From assembly GCA_964430745.1 (NCBI GenBank), contig CAYSHI010000233.1:1-7094 (forward strand): DNA of 7,094 nucleotides, read 5' to 3'. The notes under the pieces were generated by a model, which made no database searches, had not been told where the DNA came from, and was given only the letters and a program-made list of their open reading frames with translations. Numbering within the stretch: the stretch's first letter is position 1; each line of letters begins with the position of its first letter. The translations under genes and the position numbers were made by a program. Positions 4,919 through 7,094 of this stretch are shown one piece after another. This DNA is from CBDCGW01 sp964430745. GTDB lineage: Bacteria > Acidobacteriota > UBA890.

Positions 4919-6454
4919 TCAGGCCCGCGCCGGGCTCTTTCGCGAAAAACCGTGCCAGTGCGCGCTCCGCCATATCTGCGGCTGCAGGAACACCAGCACG
5001 GTCATGACCTCGAGGCGGCCCACCCACATGTTGACAAACAGCACCCACTTGCTCACGTTGTCGAAATCGGCGAAGGAGGACATCGGTCCGACCGTCGAAA
5101 ACCCGGGGCCGATGTTGCCGAGTGTCGCGATGCTCGCGGTGATCCCGGTAAGCATGTCCGCACCGAGTCCGACGAGGATCACCACGCTGGCACTGAACAT
5201 CGTCAGATAGAGGAGAAAGAACGCAACGATCGAATGCATGACCTCGGAGGTGACGACGCGCTTGCCGAGTCGGACCGGTCGCACACCATGCGGGTGTAGA
5301 ACCTTGAAAAGCTCGACGTAGGCAAACTTGGCAACGAGCCACAGGCGAATCAGCTTGGGGCCACCAGCCGCCGAGCCCGCGCAGCCGCCGAGAAACATCA
5401 ACACCAGAAGCACCGCCTTGGCGCCGTCGTTCCAGAGGTTGAAATCGTCGCTCGCGAACCCCGCCGTGGTAAGAATCGTCAGCACCTGGAAGCTCGACTG
5501 CCGGGCGATGGTCTCCACCGAAGCATCCTGCAGCACACCGCCGTGTGGAGCTTGCGACAAGTACGCCTCGCCCGGGTCCAACGAGAACTGGTAAAGGAAC
5601 ACGCCGAGCAGCGCCGCCGCACCGACGACGACCAGGACGTACACGCGGAACTCTTCGTCGCGGAACAACGACATCGGCTTGCCGCGGAAGAACCGGTACC
5701 ACAACGAGTAGTTGGCACCGGCGATGAACATGAAACCGATGAACACCCATTCGATCGCCGGATCGGCATAACCGGCAATGCTTTCCGGGTTGGGCGAAAA
5801 GCCGCCCGCGGACATCGTCGTGAAGGCGTTGCACACGGCATCGAACAAGGGCATGTCGAGGGTCCAGAGGATCCCTACCTGGACGGCGGTGAGAGCGACG
5901 TACAGCACCCACAAACGAATCGCCGTGTGCCGTATTCGAGGCGTCAGGCGCTCCTCGTCCGGCCCCGGCGCTTCGGCGAAGAAGAGCTGCCGCCCGGCGA
6001 TCGCCAGCGCCGGCAGGATGGCGATAAAAAGGGCGATAACGCCCATGCCGCCGAGCCACTGGGTCATGCCCCGCCAGAAGAAAATGCCTTCCGAATAGCG
6101 GCTGAAGTCGCGGAAGATCGTGGCCCCTGTGGTCGTCAACCCGGACATCGACTCAAACGCCGCGTCGACCGGGCTCAGCCCACTCCACACGTACGGAATC
6201 GCGGCGAACATCGACACTACGAACCAGGAAAACGCCACCACCGCGAGACCCTCGAGCCGCGAGAGCTCGGGTTTGCTGCGGTCGAGTCGACGCATGGCCT
6301 CACCGACGATCGCGGCGCTTCCACCAGCGACGGCGAACCCGAGCGCCTGCGCCCGGTTGCCGTAGATCAGGTCCACGACGAGGGGGGCGATCAGCAACAC
6401 GCCGAAAAGCCGCAGGATCAGGCCGATGATGTGGGCGACGACAGCTAGGCGCAT
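4919..6454 (-). CDS. trkH: Trk potassium uptake system, channel-forming membrane subunit TrkH
   Basis: A 511-residue polytopic inner-membrane protein that forms the K+ translocation pore and works with the cytoplasmic ring protein TrkA. The four pore-loop/selectivity-filter repeats are visible: LTTTGAT (106-112), MSAGGF (214-219), TTAGFAS (329-335) and ATLGNIGPG (443-451). Other TrkH signatures are WLGGMGVI (133-140), MFLGGCAGSAAGGPK (353-367, the gating-loop region) and GRLEVMT (479-485) near the end. The length is slightly above the E. coli protein. It starts 32 bp after the trkA stop, which supports a trkA-trkH operon. The Shine-Dalgarno before the ATG at 6454 is weak, so translation may be coupled to trkA. 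Confidence 0.95.
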   Translation of the reverse strand: MRLAVVAHIIGLILRLFGVLLIAPLVVDLIYGNRAQALGFAVAGGSAAIVGEAMRRLDRSKPELSRLEGLAVVAFSWFVVSMFAAIPYVWSGLSPVDAAFESMSGLTTTGATIFRDFSRYSEGIFFWRGMTQWLGGMGVIALFIAILPALAIAGRQLFFAEAPGPDEERLTPRIRHTAIRLWVLYVALTAVQVGILWTLDMPLFDAVCNAFTTMSAGGFSPNPESIAGYADPAIEWVFIGFMFIAGANYSLWYRFFRGKPMSLFRDEEFRVYVLVVVGAAALLGVFLYQFSLDPGEAYLSQAPHGGVLQDASVETIARQSSFQVLTILTTAGFASDDFNLWNDGAKAVLLVLMFLGGCAGSAAGGPKLIRLWLVAKFAYVELFKVLHPHGVRPVRLGKRVVTSEVMHSIVAFFLLYLTMFSASVVILVGLGADMLTGITASIATLGNIGPGFSTVGPMSSFADFDNVSKWVLFVNMWVGRLEVMTVLVFLQPQIWRSAHWHGFSRKSPARA

Positions 6455-6486
6455 TTGGGTACCGGGCGGCCCCCGCGGGGATACCG

Positions 6487-7094
6487 CTAGAAGTACTTCT
6501 CCACTGCGGCTTTGGAGTCTTCCGTGGAAACCACCAGCAGGTGGTCACCGGGCTTCACGTAATCGTCGCCATGCGGCACGATCGTTCGCCGTCCGCGAAC
6601 GACCGCCCCGATGATGGCGCCGTGCACCGGCGGCAACTTGCGGACCTTGGTGACCGGATAGTCCTCGGGCACGACGATTTCGAGTACTTGTGCCCTGCCC
6701 TGCTCCAGCGTCGCAAGCAACTCCGCACTTGTCCCACGCAGCATGTTCTGCACTGCCAGCACCGCGGTAATGCGGGCGTTGAGGGGCACGTCGATGCCGA
6801 CACTCTCGAAGAGTCGAATGTTGGCCGCCTTGTCCACACGCGTGATGATCTTGGGTATGCCCATCTGCTTCGCGAGCAGCGAGCCCAGGAGGTTCTTCTC
6901 GTCGTCGCTGGTCACCGACACGAGCACGTCGGACTCGGCGATGTTCTCTTCTTCCAGCAGCGCCAGGTCGCTGCCGTCTCCATGCAGCACCATGCAATCG
7001 AGGCGACCCGCGATCTCGTCAGCCCGCTGCTCGTTCACCTCGATGAGCTTGAGCCGAACGCCGCCCTGCTCGAGACGCTTGGCCAGCGTCACCC
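6487..7094 (-). CDS. trkA: Trk potassium system regulatory subunit TrkA, C-terminal part
   Basis: About 202 codons of the 3' part; the frame is open to the window edge, so the true start lies outside and the GTG at 7092 is only an internal valine codon. TrkA is a cytoplasmic nucleotide-binding RCK protein that gates TrkH. What is visible is the second RCK half: VLHGDGSDLALLEEENI (35-51) and SDVLVSVTSDDEKNLLGSLLAKQMGIPKIITRV are the Rossmann (TrkA-N) part. Residues about 130-201 (VLEIVVPEDYPV, then DDYVKPGDHLLVV) form the closing TrkA-C ligand-binding domain. The GxGxxG loop of this half and the whole first half are outside the window. The gene is followed after 32 bp by trkH, the usual partner. 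Confidence 0.93.
   Translation of the reverse strand, partial: VTLAKRLEQGGVRLKLIEVNEQRADEIAGRLDCMVLHGDGSDLALLEEENIAESDVLVSVTSDDEKNLLGSLLAKQMGIPKIITRVDKAANIRLFESVGIDVPLNARITAVLAVQNMLRGTSAELLATLEQGRAQVLEIVVPEDYPVTKVRKLPPVHGAIIGAVVRGRRTIVPHGDDYVKPGDHLLVVSTEDSKAAVEKYF

Noticed and set aside
4890..6059. Minus-strand open frame of 389 codons overlapping trkH in another frame
   Set aside because: It lies inside trkH, whose frame carries all four selectivity-filter motifs; the alternative product is Arg-rich and without domains.
5543..6448. Plus-strand open frame of 301 codons opposite trkH
   Set aside because: Antisense shadow of trkH with a highly charged, low-complexity product.
6471..6480. CCCCGCGGGG palindrome between trkA and trkH
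   Set aside because: It has no room for a loop and no T-tract, and short GC palindromes are common in DNA of this composition.

Overview
This is a GC-rich bacterial window (roughly 60-65% G+C by eye). Seven genes can be supported: six on the minus strand and one on the plus strand. A clade II (Sec-exported) nitrous oxide reductase, a sigma-54-type pilin promoter, a GspG-like pilin and a TrkAH potassium system suggest a Gram-negative denitrifier or N2O respirer from a group such as Myxococcota/deltaproteobacteria, Acidobacteriota or Gemmatimonadota. The lineage is inferred, not shown.

Left part, bases 1-3441, all minus strand. Reading in the direction of transcription, the order is: a membrane-anchored SAM-dependent methyltransferase with a two-unit beta-rich tail (3441 to 2191); a CRP/FNR-family regulator lacking both the FNR cysteine cluster and the CRP cAMP contacts (2142 to 1453); a hemerythrin-like HHE protein (1372 to 968); and the N-terminal 275 codons of nosZ (825 to the window edge). 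Two near-identical TGA-N6-TCA dyads lie in this block, one just before the hemerythrin-like gene and one just before nosZ. They share 12 of 14 core bases and have the geometry of CRP/FNR-family operators. The simplest reading is a compact nitrogen-oxide-responsive regulon: the regulator senses NO or redox state, the HHE protein handles or senses O2/NO/iron, and NosZ reduces N2O in the periplasm.

Middle, bases 3442-4119. A 141-bp divergent intergenic region carries three TTGAT-like boxes phased at exactly 10 bp, then a strong sigma-54 -24/-12 promoter that points into a type IV pilin/GspG-like gene (3583-4026). A hairpin lies between the convergent ends of the pilin gene and the next minus-strand gene.

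Right part, bases 4120-7094, minus strand. trkA (3' part only), trkH and a classical short-chain dehydrogenase/reductase are closely spaced (32 and 25 bp) and probably form one transcription unit. TrkA gates the TrkH potassium channel. The dehydrogenase has no obvious link to potassium uptake.

No tRNA, rRNA, CRISPR array, insertion sequence or other mobile element was seen. No gene-free stretch exceeds about 145 bp. The most interesting material is regulatory: the paired dyads around the regulator/hemerythrin/nosZ block, and the promoter architecture in front of the lone pilin.
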